56,318 nt of DNA from an uncultured Propionibacteriaceae bacterium (GTDB lineage: Bacteria > Actinomycetota > Actinomycetes > Propionibacteriales > Propionibacteriaceae): NCBI GenBank assembly GCA_945911015.1, contig CAMDZW010000024.1, positions 1-56,318 of the forward strand, given 5' to 3'. Positions 23,286 through 36,354 of the stretch are shown piece by piece. A model generated the notes under the pieces. It was not told where the DNA came from. It did not search any database and was given only the letters and a program-made list of their open reading frames with translations. The position numbers and the translations under genes were made by a program. Positions within the stretch are counted from its first letter, which is position 1; the number at the start of each line of letters is the position of its first letter.

Positions 23286-24414
23286 GACCGGCACCCCCAC
23301 CCGGCTCGGATGACCCGCTGGCCCCGGATGACCTGCTGGCCCCGGATGACCTGCTGGCCCCGGATGTGGCGGCCGCACGGACGGCGGCCAGGTCCACCGG
23401 CACCTCGCGTCGCTCGGCCAGGGATCGCAGTGCTGCCTCGGAGATCGCGATCGCCTGCATACCGTCCAGCAGGCTGACCAAGGGCTGCTGCCCCTGGCGG
23501 ATGCAGTCGATGAAATGACTGCCGAGCGGCTGCCACATGTCATTCTCGCTGAAGGTGGTCCTGCGTTCCGGGCCGGTCGCATCCTTGACCCGCATCTCGC
23601 CGTCATTGTTCATCACGGTCATCTGCTCGGTGGCGACGCCGGTGATGTCGTAGTCGACGCGCGTCACCCACGGCGTGCTCACCTGCCCGATCGCACCGTT
23701 GGCAAAGCGCAACGACACCGTGAACGCATCGGCGACGCTGCCCGGTGGCAGCAGATAGTTGTCGCCGATCGCAAAGACCGACTCCACCTCGCCGCACATC
23801 CAGCCGAGCAGGTCATAGTCGTGCGAGGCGTGCGAGAAGATCGGACCCTTGCCGTGCTCGGCGTCGAAGTACCAGGCCGGCGTGGCGTAGTAGTGGTCGC
23901 GGTACTTGTCGTAGACCTGCTGTTGCGGGTCCAGGAAGTGGGTGCGCATCGACCAGGCCTGGATCGGCTTGCCGACCCCGGCACGGGTGACCTCACGCTG
24001 CATCGCCTGGTAGACCGGAGAGAACCGCAAGGGGTAAGCCACCAACGCCGCCAGGTCCGGACGGGCCTGGCCGGCCGCCACGATGGTCGCTGCATCCTCG
24101 AGTGAGGTCGCGATCGCCTTTTCCAGGAACAGATGGCGACCGGAGGCGAGCACCGCCGTGGCCGGTTCGACATGGAGGTGGTCAGGGGTGGCCACGACGA
24201 CACCGTCCAGGTCGTGCTCCAGCAGCTGTTGGTAGCTGTCATAGACCGTGGCACCGCCGACTTCCTGGGCCAACGCCTCAGCCTTGTCGCGGGACCGGTT
24301 GTGGAGGGCGGCGACCTCCACGCCTGGCAGCGAGGCAAAGGTGCGGGCGTGCAGCGATCCCATCAGGCCGCAGCCGATCACCCCAATCCGTACTGGGCCG
24401 TCATGGGTGCTCAT
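23275..24414 (-). CDS. Gfo/Idh/MocA-family NAD(P)-dependent oxidoreductase
   Basis: A 379-residue protein. Rossmann motif VIGCGLMGSLHAR near the N-terminus, VATPDHLHVEPA, the EKP-equivalent LEKAIATS and substrate-domain segments (FSHASHDYDLLGW with a likely catalytic His) are present. It oxidises a sugar or cyclitol hydroxyl. ATG 24414 overlaps the previous stop by ATGA, with GGAGGAG upstream. The C-terminal ~29 residues are a Ser/Gly/Ala tail (SSGASR units) encoded by an 18-bp tandem repeat, which looks like a recent extension. Confidence 0.85.
   Translation of the reverse strand: MSTHDGPVRIGVIGCGLMGSLHARTFASLPGVEVAALHNRSRDKAEALAQEVGGATVYDSYQQLLEHDLDGVVVATPDHLHVEPATAVLASGRHLFLEKAIATSLEDAATIVAAGQARPDLAALVAYPLRFSPVYQAMQREVTRAGVGKPIQAWSMRTHFLDPQQQVYDKYRDHYYATPAWYFDAEHGKGPIFSHASHDYDLLGWMCGEVESVFAIGDNYLLPPGSVADAFTVSLRFANGAIGQVSTPWVTRVDYDITGVATEQMTVMNNDGEMRVKDATGPERRTTFSENDMWQPLGSHFIDCIRQGQQPLVSLLDGMQAIAISEAALRSLAERREVPVDLAAVRAAATSGASRSSGASRSSGASGSSEPGGGAGHGA
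23307..23360. repeat. Three tandem copies of an 18-bp repeat in the tail of the Gfo/Idh/MocA gene
   Basis: CGGATGACCTGCTGGCCC is repeated three times (first copy with one change), followed by a broken fourth start. It encodes six residues per unit on the minus strand and lies just before the stop codon. Confidence 0.85.
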
Positions 24415-25400
24415 CGGACTCCTCCTGCGTTCAGATCGTCCCCGGCATACATGTCCCAGATCGCCCGGTGTGAGCGCAGTGCCTCGACCCCATCGGTCTC
24501 GGGCGACTGGCCGGACTCGATGCTGGCCAGGAAGTGCTCGACCTCGTACTGGACATTGGGCCGGGCGTCCTCGGGCCGGGAGTGGAGCACTTCGGTCTCC
24601 CCGTCGGGGGTGGTCCACTCGATCGTCCACATGTCGTTGTTGAGCTGCAGGACACCGGTGGTGGTGTGGATCTGGTAACGCGCTGGCGAGCGCGGGGCCA
24701 CGATCCCCCAACTCGACATCAGGCTCCCGATCACCCCGTTGGGGAACCGCAGGATCGCGTGCGAGGTGCCCTCCCCCTCCAACCACTCGGTGCCGTTGCG
24801 GGTGCCCACATGGGCGACCTGGGTCGGATCACCGAAGAGATAGAGCAGGATGTCGATGTAATGACAGCCGTGGCTGAACAGGACACCGCCGCCCAGCGTG
24901 GCCCGACGGGAGAACCACGAGTCCGGCGGCCTCGGCTCCAGATGAGCCCGGACCCAGCCCTGGATGCTGATCGGTGTCCCGTACTCACCGCTGTCCAGCA
25001 GAGCCTTCAGCTGTCGGATCGCCGGGAGGTAGCGGACCACGTAGGCGATCATCAGCCGGACGTCGTGTTCCTGCGCTGCGCTGATCAGCTCCTGGCACTC
25101 GGCCTCCGAGTTGGCCAGGGGCTTCTCCATCAGCACGTGCTTGCCAGCACGGATGGCCTTCAATGCCTGGCTGTGGTGCAGATGGTGCGGGGTGGCAAAC
25201 GAGATCGCATCGACCTCGTCGAGAATGCTCTCCCAGTCGGTGGTGTGAGCACATCCGAGCTCACCGGCGACCTGCTCTGCCAGTTCGGCATCGAGGTCGA
25301 CCACATGGGTCAGCTCGGCGTTGTCGACCGCTGCATAGGCTTTTGCATGGGCCAGGCCCATCCGTAGGCCCACCACCGCAGTCCGGACCTTGTTGCTCAT
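24411..25400 (-). CDS. Gfo/Idh/MocA-family NAD(P)-dependent oxidoreductase
   Basis: A 329-residue protein with AVVGLRMGLAHAKAY (cofactor loop), FATPHHLHHSQAL, the EKP motif in LMEKPLANS, LFSHGCHYIDIL (likely catalytic His) and a beta-sheet substrate domain. ATG 25400 is preceded by GAGGAG; a GTG one codon upstream is possible. First gene of the leftward three-gene sugar operon, coupled to the second by ATGA. The two MocA-like enzymes may oxidise and later reduce the same carbon, as in 3-keto-sugar routes, but the substrate is unknown. Confidence 0.85.
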   Translation of the reverse strand: MSNKVRTAVVGLRMGLAHAKAYAAVDNAELTHVVDLDAELAEQVAGELGCAHTTDWESILDEVDAISFATPHHLHHSQALKAIRAGKHVLMEKPLANSEAECQELISAAQEHDVRLMIAYVVRYLPAIRQLKALLDSGEYGTPISIQGWVRAHLEPRPPDSWFSRRATLGGGVLFSHGCHYIDILLYLFGDPTQVAHVGTRNGTEWLEGEGTSHAILRFPNGVIGSLMSSWGIVAPRSPARYQIHTTTGVLQLNNDMWTIEWTTPDGETEVLHSRPEDARPNVQYEVEHFLASIESGQSPETDGVEALRSHRAIWDMYAGDDLNAGGVR

Positions 25401-25402
25401 CA

Positions 25403-25432
25403 CAGTGCACTCCTCTTCAAGATGTTGCACTG
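25403..25432. promoter_or_regulatory. Inverted repeat CAGTGCA-N16-TGCACTG upstream of the sugar operon
   Basis: Perfect 7-bp arms at 25403-25409 and 25426-25432, immediately before the operon's first start codon. It could be an operator or an RNA stem that sequesters the GAGGAG ribosome-binding site lying in the loop. Confidence 0.4.
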
Positions 25433-25521
25433 ACCCTGCCCGATTGTGACCAGCAGGTTCCAGCAGATGAGCAGTCCTTCTCACTCGCTGAGATTGCAGT
25501 TTCTCTCCGGTGCACGAACTG

Positions 25522-26103
25522 TCACGTACAGGGCACCCAATTGCTCGGCTCCGCCGGAATCCGTGTCACGTACGCCGCCGACACCCAGGATCCGTTGTCC
25601 AGCAGGTACCACTGGCGCTCCCCGCCGACGTTCTGCGAGTTCACATAGCAGGTGACCTTGACCTTGGTGCCCGACGGCAGTGCGCCCTGTACGGTGTCGG
25701 CGGTGGTGGGACCGGTTCTCATGGTGAGCCCGGTCGTGGTCTGCCCGACGCCGTACTCGGTGGCCTCAGCGGGGCACCTGTCGGGTGCGGCGCCGATGTT
25801 GTCGACATAGCGGGCCGACACCCAGCCGTTGCCGTTCGACAGCTCGTACCACAGGGTGTTGCCGTCCACGCGGGTCCCGGTCACCTTGCAGTCGATCGAG
25901 ATGGTTGTTCCCTGGGCGACCGAGCCGGCCGAGCCGGCATGTGTCGATGGCGCAGTGCGCACCACCAGACCGTTCTTGGCGATCACCTTGCCCTTGAATC
26001 CACCCTGCGCCTGGGCCGGTGTGGCTGCTGCCAAGGATCCGACAGCAACGCCGACAGCGAGGACTGCCGACATGGTCACGCGTTTCCATCGTGAGATCGT
26101 CAT
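25522..26103 (-). CDS. Secreted protein with two bacterial SH3 domains
   Basis: A 193-residue exported protein. Signal peptide about 1-33: basic start, hydrophobic core VLAVGVAVGSLAAA, cleavage near TPAQAQ. The first SH3_3-type domain follows (about 38-105: GLVVRTAPST, GTTISIDCKVTG, WYELSNGNGWVSARYV) and a second at about 115-193 (GLTMRTGPTT, GTKVKVTCYV, WYLLDNGSWVSAAYV). Bacterial SH3 domains usually bind cell-wall peptides. No catalytic domain is attached. GGAGGAAG precedes ATG 26103. Confidence 0.85.
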   Translation of the reverse strand: MTISRWKRVTMSAVLAVGVAVGSLAAATPAQAQGGFKGKVIAKNGLVVRTAPSTHAGSAGSVAQGTTISIDCKVTGTRVDGNTLWYELSNGNGWVSARYVDNIGAAPDRCPAEATEYGVGQTTTGLTMRTGPTTADTVQGALPSGTKVKVTCYVNSQNVGGERQWYLLDNGSWVSAAYVTRIPAEPSNWVPCT

Positions 26104-26188
26104 GATCTTCCTCCATCCGGGTTGGGGTTGTGGAGGGTCTACGCAGCCCAGCGAGTGCCGGTTGCATCGAACGACGAAAAAGTCGCGA

Positions 26189-29992
<3,804 letters not shown>

Positions 29993-30013
29993 AGTTCTCC
30001 TCCCGGACTGATC

Positions 30014-30086
30014 GGAAGGCGTCCTTGTTGCGTCAGATCGAGCGTGGCGGACCCATCGGATCCGTTGCAACGCCTCTCGACCGGGC
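30014..30086 (-). ncRNA. Probable S-adenosylhomocysteine (SAH) riboswitch upstream of metH
   Basis: On the minus strand: P1 GGUCGAG (30082-30076) pairs with CUCGAUC (30042-30036). AGGCGU (30075-30070) pairs with ACGCCU (30022-30017), forming the pseudoknot. UGCAA follows the first pseudoknot strand. P2 is CGGAUCC/GGGUCCG with a GAU loop (30064-30048), followed by CCACG. The known SAH aptamer has the same order (P1, pseudoknot strand, UGCAA, P2, CCAGG, P1', pseudoknot strand), with GAGCGC/GCGCUC where this has AGGCGU/ACGCCU, a compensated change. One conserved base differs (CCACG for CCAGG). SAH riboswitches turn genes on when SAH accumulates, which suits metH. The 3' strand ends about 10 bases before the ribosome-binding site. 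Confidence 0.75.
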
Positions 30087-30141
30087 TTGAGTCTACCCAG
30101 CGCGAGCTGAAACAACCCGCCGGGCACATACGCCGGAACAG

Positions 30142-30612
30142 TCAGGGAGCGAGATTTCGCAGTGAGGTGATGACAGTCCCGTCGTCGGCAACCAAGGTCG
30201 GACCGGTTCCTGTCACCACGAGACGAAAGGCGGGCTCACCCAGCGCATCGGTGTCAATCTGCTCGACGACACGATTCACGGACTGGACCCCGGCTGCGAT
30301 CTGACCGCCCCCCAGCTTGACCTCAACGGCCCCCCACCGACCGTCCGGGATGGTGACGACAGCATCGAACACGGCCAGGTCATGAACGACCGCGCTCTCG
30401 AACAGCACGCCCACGGTTCCGAGGTCATCACACAGCTGCTGATGTCCCGCCCCCAGTAGGAGCCGGCGCAATTCAGTGCGGTCATCGTCTTGCCGCTCGC
30501 CCGTGCTCCTTCGATGAGGACTGCCCCAGCCACCCCGAGCGCCCGACTCAGCGCGTGGTCGATGACGCGCGGACGGGTATCTCTGTCCGAGGATCTCCGA
30601 CGTGTCCATGAC
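30142..30612 (-). pseudogene. Remnant of an AAA/DUF4143-type ATP-binding protein
   Basis: Two pieces of one family sit in different frames. The 5' piece encodes RPRVIDHALSRALGVAGAVL and a Walker A-like EGARASGKTMTA. The 3' piece encodes VGVLFESAVVHDLAVFDAVV, DGRWGAVEVKLGGGQI and ends [10 protein letters not shown], the usual C-terminus of DUF4143 proteins. About 200-250 central residues are missing and a frameshift joins the ends. Such ATPases are often mobile accessory genes. The intact frame of the 3' part could still be translated from ATG 30609 but would lack the ATPase core. Confidence 0.8.
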
Positions 30613-30743
30613 GCAGCTGTAGCCCCTGGGCCGATCTTTGCAGAAACTCGACTGCCGTCTGCCAGCACAGTCATCAGGCCAACCCACCACCTCCTGTGCG
30701 AATCGCGACGAGGCAGACGCACCATGGAGACGTTCGTGTCAGC

Positions 30744-32480
30744 TCAGTGGGACTCGCGGCTGACCTCGGAGCCGGAGGACCCGACCAAGAAATCGAGGTC
30801 AGCCCCGGTGTGAGCCTGCTGGACGTGGTCGACGTAGAGCTTCTCCCAGCCACGGCTCGGTGCAGCAAAGCCGGCGACGGCTGCGGGAGCCAGCTCGCGG
30901 GAGTTCAGTACCTCGTCGGGGAGGTCGACCGACAGCTGCCGGTTCTCCACATCGAGGATGATCCAGTCACCGGTCCGAACCTTCGCCAGCGAACCACCGG
31001 CCGCCGCCTCAGGACTGACATGCAGGACGACAGTGCCGTACGCGGTGCCACTCATCCGACCGTCGCAGATCCGGACCATGTCCCGTACTCCTTGTTCCAG
31101 GAGTTTGCGCGGCAGTGGCATGTTGGAGACCTCCGGCATGCCGGGATAGCCCTTCGGCCCACAGCCGCGCAGGATCATCACCGAATCGGCATCGATGTCG
31201 AGATCCGGGTCGTCGACCCGGGCGTGGAAGTCCTCGATTGAGTCGAACACCACAGCTCGACCGCGGTGCTTCAGCAGGTTCGGCGATGCCGCCGACGGCT
31301 TGACCAGGGCTCCGTCGGGCGCGAGATTTCCCCGTACCACAACGAGTCCTGCCTCTTCCTGCACCGGAGCGTCGATCGGGGAGATGACATCGGTGTCCCA
31401 GATCGTGGCATTCTCGAGCCCCTCGACCAGAGGCCGTCCCTCGACGGTGAGTGCGTCCGGGTCGAGCAGGTCCTTGACCTCACGCAGCACGGCCCGCAGA
31501 CCGCCGGCACGGAAGAGGTCATCCATCAGGTGCTTGCCGGCCGGCTGCAGGTTGACCAGCAGCGGCACCCGGGCGCCGATCCGGTCGAAGTCGTCGATCG
31601 TCAGGTCGATCCCCAGCCGTCCGGCGACCGCGAGCAGGTGCACCACGGCATTGCTGGATCCGCCGATCGCGGCCAACGCCACGATCGCGTTGTGGAACGA
31701 CCCCTTGGTCAGGAAGGTCGACGGTCGACGGTCCTGGGCGACCATGTCGACGGCCAGCCTGCCCGCGGCATGGGAGGCCTGCAACAACCGAGTGTCCGGC
31801 GCCGGAGTGCCTGCCACCCCCGGGGGGATGAATCCGAGGGCCTCGGTGACCAGCGCCATCGTCGAAGCGGTCCCCATCGTGTTGCAATGTCCCTTGCTGC
31901 GGAGCATCGCCGACTCACTGGCCTCGAAGTCCTCCTGGCTCAACGTGCCGGCACGGACCTCCTCACCGAGCCGCCACACATCGGTGCCACAGCCCATCGC
32001 CGCCCCGCGGAAGTAGCCGGTGAGAGCCGGTCCGCCGGGGACCACCAGGGCCGGTAGGTCGACCGAGCCGGCTGCCATCGTCAACGAGGGGATCGTCTTG
32101 TCGCAGCCACCGAGCAGCACCACACCGTCGATCGGGTTGGCTCGCAACATCTCCTCGATCGCCATCGCTGCCATGTTGCGCCACAACATCGCAGTCGGGC
32201 GGACATTGGTCTCGCCGAGCGACACGACGGGCAGCTCGACCGGGATGCCGCCAGCCTCGTAGACGCCGTTCTTCACCGAAGCGGCCAGCTCACCCAGATG
32301 GGCATTGCACGGAGTGAATCCCGACGCAGTGTTCGCAATCGCGATCTGGGGCCGCCCGGTGAACGCATCATTGGGCACCCCACGCCGCATCCACGCCCGG
32401 TGGATGTAGCCGTTGCGGTCCTCCTCGCCGTACCACTGAGCACTGCGCAGCCCTCGGTGCTGGATCGGTTCGCCGGTCAT
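30744..32480 (-). CDS. IlvD/Edd-family dehydratase, probably sugar-acid (pentonate/hexonate) type
   Basis: A 578-residue iron-sulfur dehydratase. Cluster cysteines are visible at Cys58 ([11 protein letters not shown]), Cys126 (GGCDKT) and Cys199 ([12 protein letters not shown]), plus the C-terminal [11 protein letters not shown] motif. Length and the [18 protein letters not shown]-terminus fit the sugar-acid dehydratase branch (arabonate/xylonate/gluconate) rather than valine-pathway IlvD. It would make 2-keto-3-deoxy acids. AAGGGA lies upstream of ATG 32480. It is divergent from xylulokinase, and the KDG kinase/KDPG aldolase pair at 16.9-18.4 kb could use a hexonate product. Confidence 0.82.
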   Translation of the reverse strand: MTGEPIQHRGLRSAQWYGEEDRNGYIHRAWMRRGVPNDAFTGRPQIAIANTASGFTPCNAHLGELAASVKNGVYEAGGIPVELPVVSLGETNVRPTAMLWRNMAAMAIEEMLRANPIDGVVLLGGCDKTIPSLTMAAGSVDLPALVVPGGPALTGYFRGAAMGCGTDVWRLGEEVRAGTLSQEDFEASESAMLRSKGHCNTMGTASTMALVTEALGFIPPGVAGTPAPDTRLLQASHAAGRLAVDMVAQDRRPSTFLTKGSFHNAIVALAAIGGSSNAVVHLLAVAGRLGIDLTIDDFDRIGARVPLLVNLQPAGKHLMDDLFRAGGLRAVLREVKDLLDPDALTVEGRPLVEGLENATIWDTDVISPIDAPVQEEAGLVVVRGNLAPDGALVKPSAASPNLLKHRGRAVVFDSIEDFHARVDDPDLDIDADSVMILRGCGPKGYPGMPEVSNMPLPRKLLEQGVRDMVRICDGRMSGTAYGTVVLHVSPEAAAGGSLAKVRTGDWIILDVENRQLSVDLPDEVLNSRELAPAAVAGFAAPSRGWEKLYVDHVQQAHTGADLDFLVGSSGSEVSRESH

Positions 32481-32548
32481 CGGCCAGTCCCTTCTCACGC
32501 CCATTCTCTGCGGCCTCACCGTAGCCTCTCCGCCACGGCCCGAGGTGC

Positions 32549-32554
32549 TAGTTT
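32549..32554 (+). promoter_or_regulatory. -10 box TAGTTT of the xylulokinase gene
   Basis: TAGTTT, seven bases (CACCCCC), ATG 32562; no Shine-Dalgarno. The arrangement fixes the start codon and implies a leaderless mRNA. Confidence 0.6.
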
Positions 32555-32561
32555 CACCCCC

Positions 32562-33869
32562 ATGGCCGTCGTTGCCGGGATCGACTCGTCGACCCAGTCC
32601 TGCAAGATCGTGCTCCGTGACACTGACACCGGCGCACTGGTGGCCTCCGCCTCCGCACCCCATCCGGACGGCACCGAGATCGACCCACAGCACTGGTGGG
32701 ACGCCTGCCGTACGGTGATTGCTGCAGTCGGTGGACTGTCGGGTGTGTCGGCACTGTCGGTGGCAGCCCAGCAGCACGGCCTGGTCTGTCTCGACGACCA
32801 AGGGCACGTCATCCGGCCCGCCCTGTTGTGGAACGACACCCGTTCGGCGAAGGCCGCCAGCGACCTGGTCGCCGAGTACGGCGCATCCCGGTGGGCCACC
32901 GACACCGGCTCGGTGCCGGTGGCCTCATTCACCGTGACGAAGCTGCGCTGGCTGGCCGAGCACGAGCCGGACCATGCGGCCCGAGTGGCGGCGATCTGCC
33001 TCCCCCACGACTGGTTGACCTGGCGACTGTCAGGCAGCACCGACATCAACGACCTGGTCACCGACCGCTCCGATGCCTCCGGAACCGGCTGGTTCTCCTC
33101 GGTGACCAACACCTACCTACCGTCACTGGTCCGGCTGGCCCTGGGTCGCGACGATGTCGTGCTGCCGCGCGTGCTGGGACCGTGCGAACCGGCCGGACAC
33201 GGCGATCCGGGGCAGGGGTGGGATCGGGTCGTCCTCGGGCCGGGCTGCGGTGACAACGCCGGCGCAGCACTCGGACTCGACCTCGCGCCGGGCGAGAGCC
33301 TGGTGTCGCTGGGCACCTCGGGGGTGGTGGCCTCAGTGTCGACCACGCCGACCCAGGACGAGTCGGGTCTGGTCACCGGCTTTGCCGACGCCACCGGACG
33401 ACATCTGCCCCTGGCCTGCACCCTCAATGGCTCCCGGGTGCTCGATGCCACCGCCCGGCTCCTCGGCGTGGACCACGATGAGCTGTCACGCCTCGCCCTT
33501 GCTGCCGATGAGGGTGCCAGTGGGATGACGCTGATCCCCTATCTGGAAGGCGAGAGGACGCCCAACCTGCCCGATGCGACCGGCACACTGACCGGACTCA
33601 CGTGGACGTCGATGACCCGGGAGAATCTGGCCCGGGCCGGTGTCGAAGGGCTGCTGCAGCTGATGCGGGGAGCGATGGATGCCGTTCGCGACCAGGGCGT
33701 CGCCATCGACCGGGTCCAACTGATCGGTGGCGGTGCCCGGTCGGTCGCCGTGCAGACTTTGGCCAGCGCATTCCTCGGGGCCGAGGTCGTCGTACCCGAG
33801 CCCGGCGAGTACGTCGCCGAGGGCGCGGCTCGTCAAGCAGCGACCGTTCTTGCCGGTCTCGGACAGTGA
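32562..33869 (+). CDS. xylB: Xylulokinase
   Basis: A 435-residue FGGY-family kinase. The N-terminal phosphate-1 motif [10 protein letters not shown] is at residues 5-14. QQHGLV, WNDTR, the DWLTWRLSG segment, the second-domain [13 protein letters not shown] and SLGTSGVV, and the ATP-binding GGGARS follow, all as in xylulokinases. It phosphorylates D-xylulose to D-xylulose 5-phosphate. No xylose isomerase or xylose transporter is in the window. A related substrate such as another ketopentose is possible. It is divergent from the sugar-acid dehydratase, from which it is separated by 81 bases. Confidence 0.88.
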   Translation: MAVVAGIDSSTQSCKIVLRDTDTGALVASASAPHPDGTEIDPQHWWDACRTVIAAVGGLSGVSALSVAAQQHGLVCLDDQGHVIRPALLWNDTRSAKAASDLVAEYGASRWATDTGSVPVASFTVTKLRWLAEHEPDHAARVAAICLPHDWLTWRLSGSTDINDLVTDRSDASGTGWFSSVTNTYLPSLVRLALGRDDVVLPRVLGPCEPAGHGDPGQGWDRVVLGPGCGDNAGAALGLDLAPGESLVSLGTSGVVASVSTTPTQDESGLVTGFADATGRHLPLACTLNGSRVLDATARLLGVDHDELSRLALAADEGASGMTLIPYLEGERTPNLPDATGTLTGLTWTSMTRENLARAGVEGLLQLMRGAMDAVRDQGVAIDRVQLIGGGARSVAVQTLASAFLGAEVVVPEPGEYVAEGAARQAATVLAGLGQ

Positions 33870-33891
33870 CGACCTGTGGTACGGCAGGTGC

Positions 33892-36129
33892 TCAGGAAGT
33901 CCACGCCTGGGTGAAGGTGTGCTCGCCGGGGGTCAGTTCGTGCACCGACCCGTCGGGCATGGTCAGCTGTGCCGGGACCTCAGGCACCAGCACCTGGACG
34001 GTGAGGGTGCCGTCGGCGATCTGCCAGCGGCTTGCCGCTCGACCTGCCGGAGTGTCGGTGATGGTCTCGGCCCAGGTCAGGCCAGGTCCCGGCACCGGCC
34101 GGTAGTCGATGGCGGCGTAGCCGGGCGCGGCCGGCCGGACTCCGCCGACCACCTGGTGCATCCAGTCGGAGACGGCGCCCAGCGCGTAGTGATTGAACGA
34201 GGTCATGGAGCCGGGGTTGATCGACCCGTCAGGCAGCATCGAGTCCCACCGTTCCCAGATCGTGGTGGCCCCCATCGTGACCGGGTACAGCCAGGACGGG
34301 CACTCGGTCTGCAGCAGCAGTCGGTAGGCGTCCTCGACGTGGCCACAGTCGGTGAGCGCCCAAGTGACGAATGGTGTGCCGGCAAACCCGGTCGAGATCC
34401 GGTGGCCAGCATCGCGGACCACCTGCGCGAGCCGAGCCCCTGCCCGTACGCGATCCTCGTCGGCGAGCAGATCGAAGCAGATCGCGAGCGCATAGACCGT
34501 CGCACAGTCGGAGGTGATCAGCCCGTCGTCGCCCACATAGTGCTGGTTGAACGCCGTCTTCAGCCGTGCGGCGAGCGCGTCGGCCCACTCGGCAATCTCA
34601 GCCTCGCCCAGGGTCCGGGCCGCTTCCGCAGTGGCATGAGCAGACCGATGGGCGCAGGCAGTTGCCACCACACCCTTGTCGGCCTTCGCATCCCCGGGGG
34701 CATCAGCCGGGGCGTCCGGGTCGAGCCAGTCGGCGTACTGGAACCCGGTGTCCCACAGTCCGGTGTCGGACAACGACGACTCGACCGAGGCCACATGAGC
34801 CACCATCGCCGGGAAGTGGGCGGCCAACCGGTCGATGTCGCCGTAGCGCTCCCACAAGGTGTTCGGCACCCACACGGCCGCATCGCCCCACACGGCAGTG
34901 GTGCCGACCTTGACCCCGCCGACCTCGACGTCACCGAAGGAGAACATCGGCCACACGTTGGGCACGATGACCGGGACATGGCCACGGATGTCGACCTCTT
35001 CGCGCAGGTCGAGCAGCCACTTGTGGAGGAAGTCCGACACATCGAACAGTGAAGCGGCCGCCGGTGCAAAGGCAGCGATGTCTCCGGTCCAGCCGAGTCG
35101 TTCGTCGCGTTGCGGGCAGTCGGTGGGGATGTCGACGAAGTTGCCCTTGAGGCCCCACACGACATTGTGTTCGAGCTGATTGATCCGGTCGTCGGAGCAG
35201 CGGAACCATCCGGTGCGGCGCAGTTCGCTGTGGACGACCACCGCTTCGAGATCGCTGGCCTTCAGCTCGTCGGGCCAACCGGTGACCTCGGCATAGCGGA
35301 AGCCGTGGAAGGTGAACGTCGGCTCGACCACGGTCGGCACATCGGAGCAGATGATGTGGTCGGTGGCCTTGGCCGAGCGCAGTGGACGGGTGCCGAGTTC
35401 ACCGTGCTCGAGGACCTCGGCATGACGCAACACGATCTCGCGTCCGGGGTCGGCCGGCGTGGTGAGGCGGATCCAGCCGACCAGGTTCTGCCCGAAGTCG
35501 ACCAGGGTCTTGCCCGACGGCGAGGTCCAGATCCGCACCGGCGCAACGGTGCCCTGACGTCGTACGCCGGCATCGACCTGTGGCACGAAGGTCGAACGGT
35601 CGACCTCCACGGTCCTGGGGGTACGGGGAATCCCCGGCTCCAGGCGCAGGTCGAGGTGTTGGCCGTCGTACCAGGTGTTGAAGGTGGTCCGGCTGGTGGT
35701 GACCTGCCAGTCGTCGCCGGTGGCGATCTGGGTGGTGGTGCCGTCGGCGAGTTTCAGGGTGAGGACGGCGATCACGCCGATGTCGGTGCCGTAGTTGGCT
35801 GCAGCGTCACGAAATCCGAGGTTGCCGCGCCACCAGCCGTTGCCCACTTCGATGCTGAGCCGGTGACGGGCGCCGGTGAGCTGTGCGGTGACGTCGTACT
35901 GCTGGACCTGAAGTCGCTTCTGATAGGTGGTCCAGCCGGGGGTGAAGAGTTGTTCACTGACCGGCCGGCCGTCAATGCTGGCCTCGTAGATGCCATGGGA
36001 GGTCGCCGTCAGGGTGGCTTCGACCACTGGCTGGTCGAGGGTGATCTCGGCGCTGACCACGAATGCGGACTCGGCCGGATCCGGCGAGCTGATCATGGCC
36101 GCGGAGTCAAGGATCTGGGTGAGGTCCAT
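33892..36129 (-). CDS. Alpha-L-rhamnosidase (GH78)
   Basis: A 745-residue glycoside hydrolase. The N-terminal beta-sandwich domains include the carbohydrate-binding VGNGWWRGNLGF region. The (alpha/alpha)6 barrel has the GH78 active-site segment DIPTDCPQRDERLGWTGD around residue 340 (acidic catalytic residues), then GLWDTGFQYADWLDP and NHYALGAV. The C-terminal beta domain ends at THAWTS-like residues. There is no signal peptide, so it acts on rhamnosylated oligosaccharides or glycosides inside the cell. ATG 36129 gives a leader of ~50 bases from the promoter at 36185-36190. A LacI-type operator lies near the predicted start of transcription. Confidence 0.88.
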   Translation of the reverse strand: MDLTQILDSAAMISSPDPAESAFVVSAEITLDQPVVEATLTATSHGIYEASIDGRPVSEQLFTPGWTTYQKRLQVQQYDVTAQLTGARHRLSIEVGNGWWRGNLGFRDAAANYGTDIGVIAVLTLKLADGTTTQIATGDDWQVTTSRTTFNTWYDGQHLDLRLEPGIPRTPRTVEVDRSTFVPQVDAGVRRQGTVAPVRIWTSPSGKTLVDFGQNLVGWIRLTTPADPGREIVLRHAEVLEHGELGTRPLRSAKATDHIICSDVPTVVEPTFTFHGFRYAEVTGWPDELKASDLEAVVVHSELRRTGWFRCSDDRINQLEHNVVWGLKGNFVDIPTDCPQRDERLGWTGDIAAFAPAAASLFDVSDFLHKWLLDLREEVDIRGHVPVIVPNVWPMFSFGDVEVGGVKVGTTAVWGDAAVWVPNTLWERYGDIDRLAAHFPAMVAHVASVESSLSDTGLWDTGFQYADWLDPDAPADAPGDAKADKGVVATACAHRSAHATAEAARTLGEAEIAEWADALAARLKTAFNQHYVGDDGLITSDCATVYALAICFDLLADEDRVRAGARLAQVVRDAGHRISTGFAGTPFVTWALTDCGHVEDAYRLLLQTECPSWLYPVTMGATTIWERWDSMLPDGSINPGSMTSFNHYALGAVSDWMHQVVGGVRPAAPGYAAIDYRPVPGPGLTWAETITDTPAGRAASRWQIADGTLTVQVLVPEVPAQLTMPDGSVHELTPGEHTFTQAWTS

Positions 36130-36168
36130 GGGGATCCATTCGGGTACGTGACCGCGGACTGCGGCGTT

Positions 36169-36190
36169 GAAACGTTTCCACCTCAGACTA
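36169..36190 (-). promoter_or_regulatory. LacI-type operator GAAACGTTTC and -10 box TAGTCT of the rhamnosidase gene
   Basis: The palindrome GAAACGTTTC (36169-36178) has the A/T-CG-centre form usual for LacI-family operators. The -10 hexamer TAGTCT (36190-36185 on the minus strand) places transcription start inside the palindrome, as expected for repression. No canonical LacI HTH protein is encoded in the window. Confidence 0.55.
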
Positions 36191-36244
36191 GGCCAGATTT
36201 GTCCGTCCAAGGCAAGGTCCGGTCCACCGATCGAACAGCTCGCC

Positions 36245-36273
36245 GTGACGCCGACTCTTTCGTCCCGTAGTAT
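36245..36273 (+). promoter_or_regulatory. Promoter of the Pro/Gln/Gly-rich membrane protein gene
   Basis: GTGACG (36245-36250), 17-base spacer, TAGTAT (36268-36273). Predicted leader of about 75 bases before ATG 36355, which has AAGGA upstream. Confidence 0.5.
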
Positions 36274-36354
36274 CGCGCCCGACCCCGTGAGTCTCTGCGG
36301 CTCGCGACACAGCCCGCCTCGAACCCCGAGGTGACAACGTCAAGGACTTTGAAC

